Numbered from the stretch's first letter, positions 8,455-17,040 are shown. The stretch is DNA of 64,000 bases from Streptomyces peucetius (GCF_025854275.1 NZ_CP107567.1:4092001-4156000); one strand, 5' to 3'. Numbers and translations are program-made. Notes: generated from the sequence alone by a model not told the origin.

Positions 8455-8478
8455 CTGTGGAGAACCGTTTGTCCACAG
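8455..8478. promoter_or_regulatory. CTGTGGA-n10-TCCACAG inverted repeat in the bkdR-bkdA promoter region
   Basis: Seven-base arms are separated by ten bases. The right arm contains the perfect DnaA box TTGTCCACA (8469-8477) and the left arm a one-mismatch copy (complement TTCTCCACA), head to head. It could also be the BkdR operator; sequence cannot decide. Confidence 0.6.
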
Positions 8479-8511
8479 GCTGCCCGTGCCTGTAGCCAAA
8501 ATGCGCCCACG

Positions 8512-8529
8512 ACCGAACAATCGGTAGGT
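8512..8529. promoter_or_regulatory. PaaR-like operator upstream of bkdA
   Basis: ACCGAACAATCGGTAGGT matches the paaN/paaH operator at 16 of 18 positions, with the central TCGGT/ACCGA arms intact. It lies 78 bp before the bkdA start, where a promoter would be expected. Confidence 0.6.
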
Positions 8530-8606
8530 GAGGCACGCCACACCCGCGCGCCTTCGACCCGTTTCTTCATCGCTTTCGTCGTCGCTCCCACGAGGAGGTG
8601 CTCGCG

Positions 8607-9764
8607 TTGAGAAAGAGCAGCATGACGGTCCAGGAGCTGCCCGGTTCCGCTGCCGCCGCCTACCGGCCCACACCGCCCCCGGCGTGGCAGCCCCGCACCG
8701 ATCCCACGCCGCTGCTCCCCGACCCGGAGCCGTACCGGGTCCTCGGTACCGAGGCCGCTGCCTCGGCCGACCCCGAGCTGCTGCTCCGGCTCTACGCGGA
8801 GCTGGTGCGCGGACGGCGGTACAACGCGCAGGCCACCGCCCTCACCAAGCAGGGCCGGCTCGCGGTCTACCCGTCGAGCACCGGTCAGGAGGCGTGCGAG
8901 GTGGGCGCCGCCCTGGCGCTCGAGGAGCGGGACTGGCTCTTCCCGAGCTACCGCGACACCCTCGCCGCCGTCGCACGCGGCCTGGACCCCGTTCAGGCTC
9001 TGACCCTGCTGCGCGGCGACTGGCACACCGGTTACGACCCGCACGAGCACCGTGTCGCGCCGCTGTGCACCCCGCTGGCCACCCAGCTGCCCCACGCCGT
9101 GGGTCTGGCACACGCCGCCCGTCTCAAGGGCGACGACGTCGTGGCGCTCGCCATGATCGGCGACGGCGGCACCAGTGAGGGCGACTTCCACGAGGCGCTG
9201 AACTTCGCCGCCGTGTGGAACGCTCCGGTGGTCTTCCTCGTGCAGAACAACGGCTTCGCGATCTCCGTCCCGCTGGCCAAGCAGACCGCCGCGCCGTCCC
9301 TGGCCCACAAGGCCGTCGGATACGGCATGCCGGGCCGGCTCGTGGACGGCAACGACGCGGTCGCGGTCCACGAGGTGCTCGGCGAGGCCGTCGCCCGTGC
9401 CCGCCGCGGCGGTGGCCCCACCCTGATCGAGGCGGTCACGTACCGCATGGACGCCCATACGAACGCGGACGACGCCACCCGCTACCGCGCGGACAGCGAG
9501 GTCGAGACCTGGCGCGCACACGACCCGATCCAGCTCCTGGAACGGGAGCTGACGCAGCGCGGTCTGCTCGACGACGCAGGCAGGCAGGCCGCCGCCCAGA
9601 CGGCGGAGACGATGGCGGCGGAGCTGCGCGAGCGGATGAACGCAGACCCCGTTCTCGACCCCATGGATCTGTTCGAGCACGTGTACGCCCAGCAGACCGC
9701 ACAGCTGCGTGAGCAGGCGGCGCTGCTGCGGGCGGAGCTGGACGCTGAGGAAGAGGCACGATGA
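8607..9764 (+). CDS. bkdA: Branched-chain 2-oxoacid dehydrogenase E1 subunit alpha
   Basis: A 385-residue thiamine-diphosphate-dependent subunit. With BkdB it decarboxylates the 2-oxo acids from valine, leucine and isoleucine and transfers the acyl group to lipoyl-E2, supplying branched fatty-acid and polyketide starter units. The ThDP motif begins GDGGTSEGDFHEALNFAAVW and ends in NNGFAISVP. The segment YRMDAHTNADDATRYR is the conserved phosphorylation-loop region of E1alpha. TTG 8607 is chosen: GAGGAGG lies eight bases upstream, whereas ATG 8622 is too far from it. The stop overlaps bkdB by ATGA. Confidence 0.93.
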   Translation: MRKSSMTVQELPGSAAAAYRPTPPPAWQPRTDPTPLLPDPEPYRVLGTEAAASADPELLLRLYAELVRGRRYNAQATALTKQGRLAVYPSSTGQEACEVGAALALEERDWLFPSYRDTLAAVARGLDPVQALTLLRGDWHTGYDPHEHRVAPLCTPLATQLPHAVGLAHAARLKGDDVVALAMIGDGGTSEGDFHEALNFAAVWNAPVVFLVQNNGFAISVPLAKQTAAPSLAHKAVGYGMPGRLVDGNDAVAVHEVLGEAVARARRGGGPTLIEAVTYRMDAHTNADDATRYRADSEVETWRAHDPIQLLERELTQRGLLDDAGRQAAAQTAETMAAELRERMNADPVLDPMDLFEHVYAQQTAQLREQAALLRAELDAEEEAR

Positions 9765-10765
9765 CCACGGCCGCGGTGAAGCCCGCAACCATGGCCCAGG
9801 CCCTGCAGCGCGCGATGCGCGACGCCATGGCCGAGGACCCGACCGTCCACGTCATGGGCGAGGACGTCGGCACGCTCGGCGGCGTCTTCCGGGTCACGGA
9901 CGGGCTCGCGAAGGAATTCGGCGAGGACCGCTGCACGGACACCCCGCTGGCCGAGGCAGGCATTCTCGGCACGGCCGTCGGCATGGCGATGTACGGTCTG
10001 CGGCCGGTCGTGGAGATGCAGTTCGACGCCTTCGCGTACCCGGCGTTCGAGCAGCTGATCAGCCACGTCGCCCGGATGCGCAACCGCACCAAGGGCGGCA
10101 TGGCCATGCCGATCACCGTGCGGGTGCCCTACGGCGGCGGCATCGGCGGGGTCGAGCACCACAGCGACTCCTCCGAGGCGTACTACATGGCCACCCCGGG
10201 ACTGCACGTCGTCACGCCAGCCACGGTCGAGGACGCGTACGGCCTGCTCCGCGCCTCCATCGCCTCCGACGACCCGGTCGTCTTCCTCGAACCCAAGCGG
10301 CTGTACTGGTCCAAGTCGGAGTGGTCCCCCGAGGCACCCGCCGCGGTGGAGCCGATCGGCCGGGCCGTGGTGCGCCGCTCCGGGCGCAGCGCCACGCTCA
10401 TCACCTACGGCCCTTCCGTGCCGGTGTGCATGGAGGCGGCACAGGCCGCCGAGGCGGAGGGCTGGGACCTGGAGGTCGTCGACCTGCGCTCGCTGGTGCC
10501 GTTCGACGACGAGACGGTCTGCGCGTCGGTACGGCGCACCGGCCGCGCGGTCGTCGTGCACGAGTCCACCGGCTTCGGCGGCCCCGGAGGGGAGATCGCC
10601 GCGCGCGTGACCGAGCGCTGCTTCCACCACCTGGAGGCGCCGGTGCTCCGGGTGGCGGGCTTCGACATCCCGTACCCGCCGCCGATGCTCGAGCGGCATC
10701 ATCTGCCGGGAGTGGACCGCGTGCTGGACGCGGTGGCGCGACTGCAGTGGGAGACGGAGGGCTGA
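9761..10765 (+). CDS. bkdB: Branched-chain 2-oxoacid dehydrogenase E1 subunit beta
   Basis: A 334-residue partner of BkdA that completes the alpha2beta2 E1 decarboxylase. The N-terminal pyrimidine-binding part carries VMGEDVGTLGGVFRVTDGL with the catalytic Glu region. TPLAEAGILGTAVGMAMYG and the conserved RVPYGGGIGGVEHHSDSSEA loop follow. The C-terminal transketolase domain ends in FDIPYPPPMLERHHLPGVDR. It overlaps both neighbours (4 bp with bkdA, 1 bp with bkdC), giving tight translational coupling and fixed stoichiometry. The protein is about 70% similar by eye to the second E1beta at 30328, but clearly distinct. Confidence 0.94.
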   Translation: MTTAAVKPATMAQALQRAMRDAMAEDPTVHVMGEDVGTLGGVFRVTDGLAKEFGEDRCTDTPLAEAGILGTAVGMAMYGLRPVVEMQFDAFAYPAFEQLISHVARMRNRTKGGMAMPITVRVPYGGGIGGVEHHSDSSEAYYMATPGLHVVTPATVEDAYGLLRASIASDDPVVFLEPKRLYWSKSEWSPEAPAAVEPIGRAVVRRSGRSATLITYGPSVPVCMEAAQAAEAEGWDLEVVDLRSLVPFDDETVCASVRRTGRAVVVHESTGFGGPGGEIAARVTERCFHHLEAPVLRVAGFDIPYPPPMLERHHLPGVDRVLDAVARLQWETEG

Positions 10766-12255
10766 TGGCTCAGGTGCTGGAATTCAAGCTTCCCGACCTC
10801 GGCGAAGGTCTGACCGAGGCCGAGATCGTCCGCTGGCTGGTCTCCGTCGGCGACGTGGTGGCGATCGACCAGCCCGTCGTCGAGGTCGAGACGGCCAAGG
10901 CCATGGTGGAGGTCCCCTGCCCCTACGGCGGCGTGGTGACCGCACGCTTCGGCGAAGAGGGCACGGAACTGCCCGTCGGCGCACCGCTGATCACGGTCGC
11001 GGTCGGTGCCGCGGAGGCGGCCGGGGCGGACGCCTCCACGTCCTCCGGCGGTGGCGCGGCGTCACCCGCGAAGCCGGACGCCTCGGCGTCCTCCGGCGGC
11101 TCCGCCGAGTCCTCGGGCAACGTCCTGGTCGGTTACGGGACCGGCGCGCCCGCGGCGCGACGGCGACGTATCCGCCCGGCGCCGAGCGCCCCGGCGGCCA
11201 CGCCGGCGCCGACCGCCGCGGCGGCCTCCGGCAGGGCCCGGGCCGGCCGGGCGGGCCGGTCCTCGGGAGGCCCGACCGCCCCGGTCACCGCTGCGAACGG
11301 CACTTCCCCCGCTGCGAACGGCACCTCCGCCGCCGCACAGACCCCCGCGACCGGCGCCGCGACCGCGGGGCACAGCGGTCCCGTGGCCGTCATCTCACCG
11401 CTCGTGCGCAAGCTGGCACGCGAGCACGGAGTGGATCTCCGGGCACTGACCGGCTCGGGCCCTGACGGCCTGATCCTCCGGGCCGACGTCGAGCGCGCCC
11501 TGCACGCTCCCGAGACGCCGATCACCGAGGCGCCCGCCACGGCGGCCCCGGCTCCGGCCGCGCCGCGGGCCGAGCGTGTCCCGCTGCGCGGGGTGCGTGG
11601 AGCGGTGGCCGACAAGCTGTCCCGCAGCCGCCGCGAGATCCCGGACGCGACCTGCTGGGTCGACGCCGACGCGACCGAACTGATGGCCGCCAGGGCGGCG
11701 ATGAACGCCGCGGGCGGACCGAAGATCTCGCTGCTCGCGCTTCTCGCCCGCATCTGCACGGCCGCGCTCGAGCGCCACCCGGAGCTCAATTCCACGGTGG
11801 AGACGGAGGCCCGGGAGATCGTGCGGCTGCCGGCTGTGCATCTCGGGTTCGCCGCCCAGACCGACCGCGGCCTGGTCGTGCCGGTCGTGAAGGACGCCCA
11901 CAACCGTTCGGCGGAGTCCCTGACCGCGGAGTTCGCGAGGCTCACGGAGGCCGCCCGCCAAGGGGCGCTCACTCCGGCCGAGCTGACGGGCGGCACCTTC
12001 ACGCTCAACAACTACGGCGTGTTCGGCGTCGACGGCTCCACGCCGATCATCAACCACCCCGAGGCGGCGATGCTCGGGGTCGGCCGGATCATTCCGAAGC
12101 CATGGGTGCATCAGGGCGAACTGGCCGTCCGGCAGGTCGTCCAGCTCTCCCTCACCTTCGACCACCGGGTGTGCGACGGCGGCACCGCGGGAGGTTTCCT
12201 GAGGTACGTGGCCGACTGTGTGGAGCACCCCTCGGTGCTGCTCCGCACTCTGTAG
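10765..12255 (+). CDS. bkdC: Branched-chain 2-oxoacid dehydrogenase E2 (dihydrolipoyl acyltransferase)
   Basis: A 496-residue core subunit that accepts the acyl group on lipoyl-lysine and passes it to CoA. A single lipoyl domain (1-80) has the lipoylation motif VETAKA, Lys45. An Ala/Pro/Gly/Ser-rich swinging linker of about 120 residues follows. The peripheral-subunit-binding domain is at about 210-245 (SPLVRKLAREHGVDLRALTG). The acyltransferase domain ends with the active-site motif HRVCDGG. The start overlaps the bkdB stop as TGATG. No E3 (lipoamide dehydrogenase) gene is in the window, so E3 must be shared and encoded elsewhere. Confidence 0.94.
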   Translation: MAQVLEFKLPDLGEGLTEAEIVRWLVSVGDVVAIDQPVVEVETAKAMVEVPCPYGGVVTARFGEEGTELPVGAPLITVAVGAAEAAGADASTSSGGGAASPAKPDASASSGGSAESSGNVLVGYGTGAPAARRRRIRPAPSAPAATPAPTAAAASGRARAGRAGRSSGGPTAPVTAANGTSPAANGTSAAAQTPATGAATAGHSGPVAVISPLVRKLAREHGVDLRALTGSGPDGLILRADVERALHAPETPITEAPATAAPAPAAPRAERVPLRGVRGAVADKLSRSRREIPDATCWVDADATELMAARAAMNAAGGPKISLLALLARICTAALERHPELNSTVETEAREIVRLPAVHLGFAAQTDRGLVVPVVKDAHNRSAESLTAEFARLTEAARQGALTPAELTGGTFTLNNYGVFGVDGSTPIINHPEAAMLGVGRIIPKPWVHQGELAVRQVVQLSLTFDHRVCDGGTAGGFLRYVADCVEHPSVLLRTL

Positions 12256-12317
12256 GGACCGGGCCGGGATACGGCAGGCGCGAGGCCGAAAGGGGCCAGG
12301 AAGACCCCCGGCAACCG

Positions 12318-12440
12318 CCGAGCAGACGGCCCAGCAGGCTGAAGAGAAGACTGTAGAGAAGACTGAAGAAGGGCAACGGGAAGGCAACAGAAGGGCAGCG
12401 GAGAGGCAGAGGGAAGCCAGAAGCGGCAGAGAGATCGAAC
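12318..12440 (+). repeat. Purine-rich low-complexity tract with a 12-bp tandem repeat
   Basis: The gap between bkdC and the nucleotidyltransferase gene is strongly A/G-rich on this strand and lower in GC than its surroundings. It contains two tandem 12-mers (AGAGAAGACTGT and AGAGAAGACTGA, 12343-12366) and repeated GAAGGGCA-type words. No hairpin terminator was found after bkdC, and no gene lies in the gap. Confidence 0.6.
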
Positions 12441-12481
12441 CGGGGCTCCCCGCCCACCCGTCCGCGGACCATACTTCAGGC

Positions 12482-13411
12482 ATGACCGCGACTACCGCGT
12501 ACGACGCCATCGTCCTCGCCGGGGGTGCCGCGAAACGGTTGGGCGGCGCCGACAAGCCGGCGCTCAGCGTGGGCGGGCGGCCCCTGCTCGACCGAGTGCT
12601 GGCCGCCTGCCGTGGCGCCGGGCGCACCGTGGTCGTCGGCGGGCGCCGGCCCACCGCGCGCCCCGTCGTGTGGGTGCGCGAGGAGCCCTCGGGCGGCGGC
12701 CCCCTGGCCGCCCTCGACGCGGGGGTCCGGCACACCGGCGCCGAGACCCTCCTCGTCCTGTCGGCCGATCTTCCGTTCCTGGGGGAGAGGACGGTGCGGC
12801 AGCTGGTCGGCTCCCTTGCCGAGCGGGACAGCGAAGCGGCCGTTCTGACCGATGCCGACGGCCGCGACCAGCCTCTGGTCGCGGCCTACCGTGCCGAACC
12901 CCTCCGCCGTGAACTCGCTCTTCTCGCGGCCGAGTACGGGAGCCTTTCCGGGCTCCCGCTGCGTCTGCTGACCGGGGAACTCGACCTGGCCCGGATCGAG
13001 ACCGACCCGCTCGCCTCCTTCGACTGCGACACCTGGGAGGACATCTCCACGGCCCGGGCCCGTATCAGGGAGCATGGGAACGTGCTGGACGAATGGATCA
13101 CCGCAGTAAAGGACGAACTCGGCATCGAGCTGGATGTCGACACTCATGTCCTGCTCGACCTCGCCCGCGATGCCGCGCACGGCGTCGCGCGCCCCGCCGC
13201 ACCGCTCACCACCTTCCTGGTCGGGTACGCGGCGGCCAATGCCGAGGGCGGGCCCGACGCCGTAGCGGAGGCCGCCCGTAAGGCGGCCGCCCTGGCCGCC
13301 CGCTGGGCGGACGAGGCCGCCGAGGCGAAGGGCGAGGCAGGTACGGCGGATGCGGCCGGCCGCCCGGCCGACGCCGCGCCGGGCGCGGGTGCCGGGGACG
13401 CCGCAGGATGA
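12482..13411 (+). CDS. MobA-like nucleotidyltransferase fused to a DUF6457 domain
   Basis: A 309-residue two-domain protein. Residues 1-195 form a Rossmann-like NTP transferase with VLAGGAAKRLGGADKPALSV, the nucleotide-binding signature of MobA-type molybdenum cofactor guanylyltransferases, and LSADLPFL for metal binding. Residues from about 205 are the DUF6457 domain (LDEWITAVKDELGIELDVDT), followed by an Ala/Gly-rich tail. It probably attaches a nucleotide to molybdopterin. The ATGA overlap with moeA supports a cofactor role. DUF6457 is uncharacterised; it may be a partner-docking helix bundle (inference). ATG 12482 is used; the frame is open upstream through the purine tract. Confidence 0.85.
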   Translation: MTATTAYDAIVLAGGAAKRLGGADKPALSVGGRPLLDRVLAACRGAGRTVVVGGRRPTARPVVWVREEPSGGGPLAALDAGVRHTGAETLLVLSADLPFLGERTVRQLVGSLAERDSEAAVLTDADGRDQPLVAAYRAEPLRRELALLAAEYGSLSGLPLRLLTGELDLARIETDPLASFDCDTWEDISTARARIREHGNVLDEWITAVKDELGIELDVDTHVLLDLARDAAHGVARPAAPLTTFLVGYAAANAEGGPDAVAEAARKAAALAARWADEAAEAKGEAGTADAAGRPADAAPGAGAGDAAG

Positions 13412-14823
13412 CCGGTCACGACCGGGAGGCCACGGCAGCCTCCGGCAGCGAACGGGACCAGGCGGCGCCTGCCGGACCGACACCGCCCGCCGGGGGTGAG
13501 CTGGACGGTGTCGACGAAGCGCTCGCCCTGGTCGGCCCGAGGCCCCAGGGTGCCGCGGCCTCGTACACGCCCGCTGAAGGCTCCGCCACACGCCGGCACC
13601 GTGCTGCCCCTTGGCCCGAGGCCCGGGCGGTGGCCGCCCGTGTCGGGCGTACCGCGCCGCCGCGTACCCGCCGCGTACCTCTGGGGGAGGCCGTCGGGCA
13701 GGTGCTCGCCGAGCCGCTCACCGCCCTGTGCGACCTCCCCTCGTTCGACACCTCCGCCATGGACGGCTGGGCCGTCGCGGGCCCCGGTCCGTGGGCTGTG
13801 GAGGACGAAGCCTCGATTCTCGCCGGACACGGCGACAGCGGGCCCCTGCCCGACGGCACGGCGGTACGGATCGCCACCGGCGCCCGTGTCCCGCCGGAGA
13901 CCACCGCCGTGATCCGCAGCGAACACGGCCGCGTCGACACGGCCGGGCGCCAGCTCCATGCCGACCGTGAGGTCGTCCCCGGGCAGGACATCCGACCGCG
14001 CGGCCAGGAGTGCCGTTCCGGGGAGCGACTGCTGCCCGCCTCGACCCTGGTCACCCCACCGGTGCTCGGGCTCGCCGCTGCCGCCGGGTACGACGAGCTG
14101 GTCACCTTCACCCGGCCGCGGGTGGAAGTCCTGGTGCTGGGCGACGAACTGCTCACCTCGTCGCTCCCCCGCGACGGTCTGATCCGTGACGCCCTCGGTC
14201 CGATGATCGGCCCCTGGCTGCGGGCACTCGGGGCGGAGGTGCTGGCCACGCGCCGTCTGGGGGACGACGCCGAAGCGCTCCACCGAGCCGTCACCACCTC
14301 CGATGCGGATCTCGTGATCACCACGGGCGGTACCGCGGCCGGCCCCGTCGACCATGTCCATCCGGTCCTGCGGAAGGCGGGGGCGGAGCTGCTCGTGGAC
14401 CAGGTCGCCGTACGGCCGGGCCACCCGATGCTGTTGGCCCGGCTCGCGTCCGGACGGCATCTGGTGGGGCTGCCGGGCAATCCCCTCGCCGCCGTCTCGG
14501 GTCTCCTCACACTGGCCGAGCCCCTGCTGCGCGGCCTCGCGGGCCGGCCGGCCCCGGACCCGTACCGCGCGCCGGTACGGGGCGAGGTGCACGGCCACCC
14601 GCACGACACCCGGCTGGTCCCGTTCGTGCATCGCGACGGGCGACTGGAGCCCTTGCACTACAACGGACCGGCGATGCTGCGCGGTACAGCGGCGGCCGAC
14701 GGGCTCGCCGTCGTACCGCCGGGCGGTGCCCGTCCCGGCGACGAACTGGAGGTCCTCGACCTGCCCTGGGCGACCTGGTCGCCGTGGACGCCTTCCGATG
14801 AGGCAGGAGGGTGTTTCACATGA
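13408..14823 (+). CDS. moeA: Molybdopterin molybdotransferase MoeA
   Basis: A 471-residue enzyme inserting molybdate into adenylated molybdopterin. Landmarks are LPSFDTSAMDGWAVAGPG in domain III, the molybdopterin-binding DLVITTGGTAAGPVDHVHPV and GLPGNPLAAVSGLL in the MogA-like domain. A beta-barrel C-terminal domain follows. The N-terminus is extended by a roughly 70-residue Gly/Pro/Ala-rich segment not needed for the fold. The start overlaps the MobA-like gene by ATGA and the stop overlaps the channel gene by ATGA. The rest of the cofactor pathway is not in the window. Confidence 0.93.
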   Translation: MTGHDREATAASGSERDQAAPAGPTPPAGGELDGVDEALALVGPRPQGAAASYTPAEGSATRRHRAAPWPEARAVAARVGRTAPPRTRRVPLGEAVGQVLAEPLTALCDLPSFDTSAMDGWAVAGPGPWAVEDEASILAGHGDSGPLPDGTAVRIATGARVPPETTAVIRSEHGRVDTAGRQLHADREVVPGQDIRPRGQECRSGERLLPASTLVTPPVLGLAAAAGYDELVTFTRPRVEVLVLGDELLTSSLPRDGLIRDALGPMIGPWLRALGAEVLATRRLGDDAEALHRAVTTSDADLVITTGGTAAGPVDHVHPVLRKAGAELLVDQVAVRPGHPMLLARLASGRHLVGLPGNPLAAVSGLLTLAEPLLRGLAGRPAPDPYRAPVRGEVHGHPHDTRLVPFVHRDGRLEPLHYNGPAMLRGTAAADGLAVVPPGGARPGDELEVLDLPWATWSPWTPSDEAGGCFT

Positions 14824-14827
14824 AACT
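14812..14827. promoter_or_regulatory. parS-like site 1
   Basis: The core GTTTCACATGAAAC (14813-14826) differs from the Streptomyces parS core GTTTCACGTGAAAC at one central base. It straddles the start codon of the channel gene and the moeA stop. The two other parS-like cores in the window also match 13 of 14. Confidence 0.5.
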
Positions 14828-15899
14828 TCCCGGTCACGACGCCATGGCCCGGCACGCCGACGAGCATCTCGTCTCCGGCCGGGTGAAGCTCCCCCGCCGG
14901 ATCGTCGAGCAGCCGCTGCGCCAGGTGAGCAAGCGGCTGCTGATGGCGCTGACGGTGCTCTGCATCACCGTGATGATCGTCTATACCGACCGCGCGGGCT
15001 ACTCCGACAACGCAGACGGGTCCGTCGACTTTCTCGACGCCTTCTACTACGCGACCGTCACGCTCTCCACCACCGGCTACGGCGACATCGTCCCTGCCAC
15101 CGACGGCGCGCGGCTCACCAACGTGCTGCTGATCACGCCGTTGCGCGTGCTCTTCCTCATCATCCTGGTCGGCACCACTCTCGAGGTCCTCACCGAGCGC
15201 ACCCGGGAGGAGTGGCGGCTGAACCGCTGGAGGTCCAACTTGCGCGACCACACCGTCATCGTCGGCTTCGGTACGAAGGGGCGATCGGCGATGCAGACAC
15301 TCTGTGCGACAGGGCTGCGGAAGGACCAGATCGTCGTCGTCGATCCGAGCTCCAAGGTGATCGACACCGCCAACGCGGAGGGGTTCGTCGGCGTTGTCGG
15401 CGACGCGACCCGCAGCGACGTCCTGCTTCGGGCGGAGCTGCAGAAGGCCCGTCAGATCGTCGTCGCGCCGCAGCGGGACGACACGGCGGTGCTGGTGACA
15501 CTGACCGCCCGTCAGCTCAACCGCGGCGCGAAGATCGTCGCCGCCGTCCGTGAGGAGGAGAACGCTCCCCTGCTGCGTCAGTCCGGTGCGGACGCCGTGA
15601 TCACCAGCTCCGGCGCAGCGGGCCGGTTGCTCGGCCTGTCCGTGCTCAGCCCCAGTGCGGGCACGGTCATGGAGGACCTGATCCAGCAGGGCAGCGGTCT
15701 GGATCTGATCGAACGGCCGGTGATAAAGGCGGAGGTCGGCCGTAGCGTCCGGGAGACGGAGGACCTGGTGGTCTCCGTGTTGCGCGGCCACCGGTTGCTC
15801 GGATACGACGATCCGGCCGCCAGCCCGCTGCAGCTCACGGACCGGCTGATCACCATCGTGCGGGCGGAGAACGGCACGTCCCCCAGTTCCTCGGAGTAG
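14820..15899 (+). CDS. Two-TM potassium channel with RCK/TrkA-N domain
   Basis: A 359-residue ligand-gated-type K+ channel subunit. TM1 is at about 39-55, the selectivity filter TTGYGD at 84-89 and TM2 at about 102-123. A cytoplasmic RCK domain follows with the dinucleotide-binding motif IVGFGTKGRSAM (147-158) and the acidic strand end VVVDPSS. It should assemble as a tetramer in the plasma membrane and conduct K+ under control of nucleotide or Ca2+ bound to RCK. ATG 14820 is preferred over GTG 14811 because GGAGGG lies eight bases upstream. Coupling to moeA is probably only transcriptional. Confidence 0.9.
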   Translation: MKLPGHDAMARHADEHLVSGRVKLPRRIVEQPLRQVSKRLLMALTVLCITVMIVYTDRAGYSDNADGSVDFLDAFYYATVTLSTTGYGDIVPATDGARLTNVLLITPLRVLFLIILVGTTLEVLTERTREEWRLNRWRSNLRDHTVIVGFGTKGRSAMQTLCATGLRKDQIVVVDPSSKVIDTANAEGFVGVVGDATRSDVLLRAELQKARQIVVAPQRDDTAVLVTLTARQLNRGAKIVAAVREEENAPLLRQSGADAVITSSGAAGRLLGLSVLSPSAGTVMEDLIQQGSGLDLIERPVIKAEVGRSVRETEDLVVSVLRGHRLLGYDDPAASPLQLTDRLITIVRAENGTSPSSSE

Positions 15900-15909
15900 C
15901 CTCGCGGCC

Positions 15910-16899
15910 ATGCATGCGATCACGATTCCCGAGCCCGGTGGTCCGGAGGCACTGGTCTGGGCCGAGGTGCCCGATCCGGTGCCCGGCGAGGGCGAAGTCC
16001 TCGTCGACGTCGTCGCGAGCGCGGTGAACCGCGCCGATCTGCTCCAGCGTCAGGGCTTCTACGACCCCCCGCCCGGCTCGTCCCCCTATCCGGGCCTCGA
16101 GTGTTCGGGACGGATCTCGGCGCTCGGGCCCGGCGTGTCCGGCTGGGCCGTCGGTGACGAGGTGTGCGCGCTGCTGGGAGGCGGCGGGTATGCGGAGAAA
16201 GTGGCCGTTCCCGCAGGGCAGTTGCTGCCCGTTCCGGAGGGCCTCGATCTGACGGCGGCCGCCGCGCTGCCCGAGGTGACGGCGACGGTGTGGTCGAACG
16301 TGTTCATGATCGCCCATCTGCGTCCGGGCGAGACCCTGCTGATCCATGGCGGCGCGAGCGGGATCGGCACCATGGCCATCCAGCTGGCGAAGGCCGTGGG
16401 CGCCCGGGTGGCCGTGACCGCGGGCGGGCCCGGCAAGCTCGAGCGCTGCGCCGAACTGGGCGCGGACATCCTGATCGACTACCGCGAACAGGACTTCGTC
16501 GAGGAGATCGAGAAGGCCACCGGCGGCGCCGGCGCGGACGTGATCCTCGACATCGTCGGCGCCAAGTACCTGGACCGCAACGTGAAGGCGCTCGCGGTCA
16601 ACGGCCGCCTCGCCGTCATCGGCCTCCAGGGCGGTGTGAAGGGCGAGTTGAACCTCGGGGCCCTCCTCCGCAAGCGGGCGGCCGTCACCGCCACCTCGCT
16701 CCGGGGCCGGCCGCTCGGCGAGAAGGCCGCGATCGTGGCCGCCGTGCGCGAGCATGTCTGGCCGCTGATCGGCGGCGGCCGGGTGCGAGCGGTCGTGGAC
16801 CGTACGGTCCCGCTCGCGGACGCGGCAGAGGGGCATCGTGCCCTGGAGTCGGGCACACATGTGGGCAAGGTCGTGCTCCTCGCTCCTGACGCGGCCTGA
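15910..16899 (+). CDS. NAD(P)H-quinone oxidoreductase, PIG3 family (zinc-independent MDR)
   Basis: A 329-residue medium-chain reductase. The GroES-like N-terminal half contains NRADLLQRQGFYDPPPG, characteristic of the TP53I3/PIG3 group. The Rossmann half carries HGGASGIGTMAIQLAKAVGA for NADPH binding and LGADILIDYREQDF. No structural- or catalytic-zinc cysteine clusters are visible, as expected for quinone reductases. It probably reduces quinones or related electrophiles. It follows the channel gene by 10 bp and is closed by a strong hairpin at 16926. Confidence 0.9.
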   Translation: MHAITIPEPGGPEALVWAEVPDPVPGEGEVLVDVVASAVNRADLLQRQGFYDPPPGSSPYPGLECSGRISALGPGVSGWAVGDEVCALLGGGGYAEKVAVPAGQLLPVPEGLDLTAAAALPEVTATVWSNVFMIAHLRPGETLLIHGGASGIGTMAIQLAKAVGARVAVTAGGPGKLERCAELGADILIDYREQDFVEEIEKATGGAGADVILDIVGAKYLDRNVKALAVNGRLAVIGLQGGVKGELNLGALLRKRAAVTATSLRGRPLGEKAAIVAAVREHVWPLIGGGRVRAVVDRTVPLADAAEGHRALESGTHVGKVVLLAPDAA

Positions 16900-16925
16900 A
16901 CCGGGCCTCGCCGCCTGTCCGTACG

Positions 16926-16968
16926 CGTGAGGGCCCGGCCCACCGAGACGGTGAGCCGGGCCCTCACG
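16926..16968. terminator. Hairpin terminator between the PIG3-type gene and bpa
   Basis: A perfect 14-bp stem (CGTGAGGGCCCGGC pairing with GCCGGGCCCTCACG) is extended by an inner CACC/GGTG helix around loop GAGAC. It serves the convergent pair. Confidence 0.8.
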
Positions 16969-17040
16969 CATGCCGCAGGCCGGTCACGCACGCTGTGGGC
17001 ACTCACGCGTGCCACGGGCCTTCAGGGGGCGGCCGTACGG

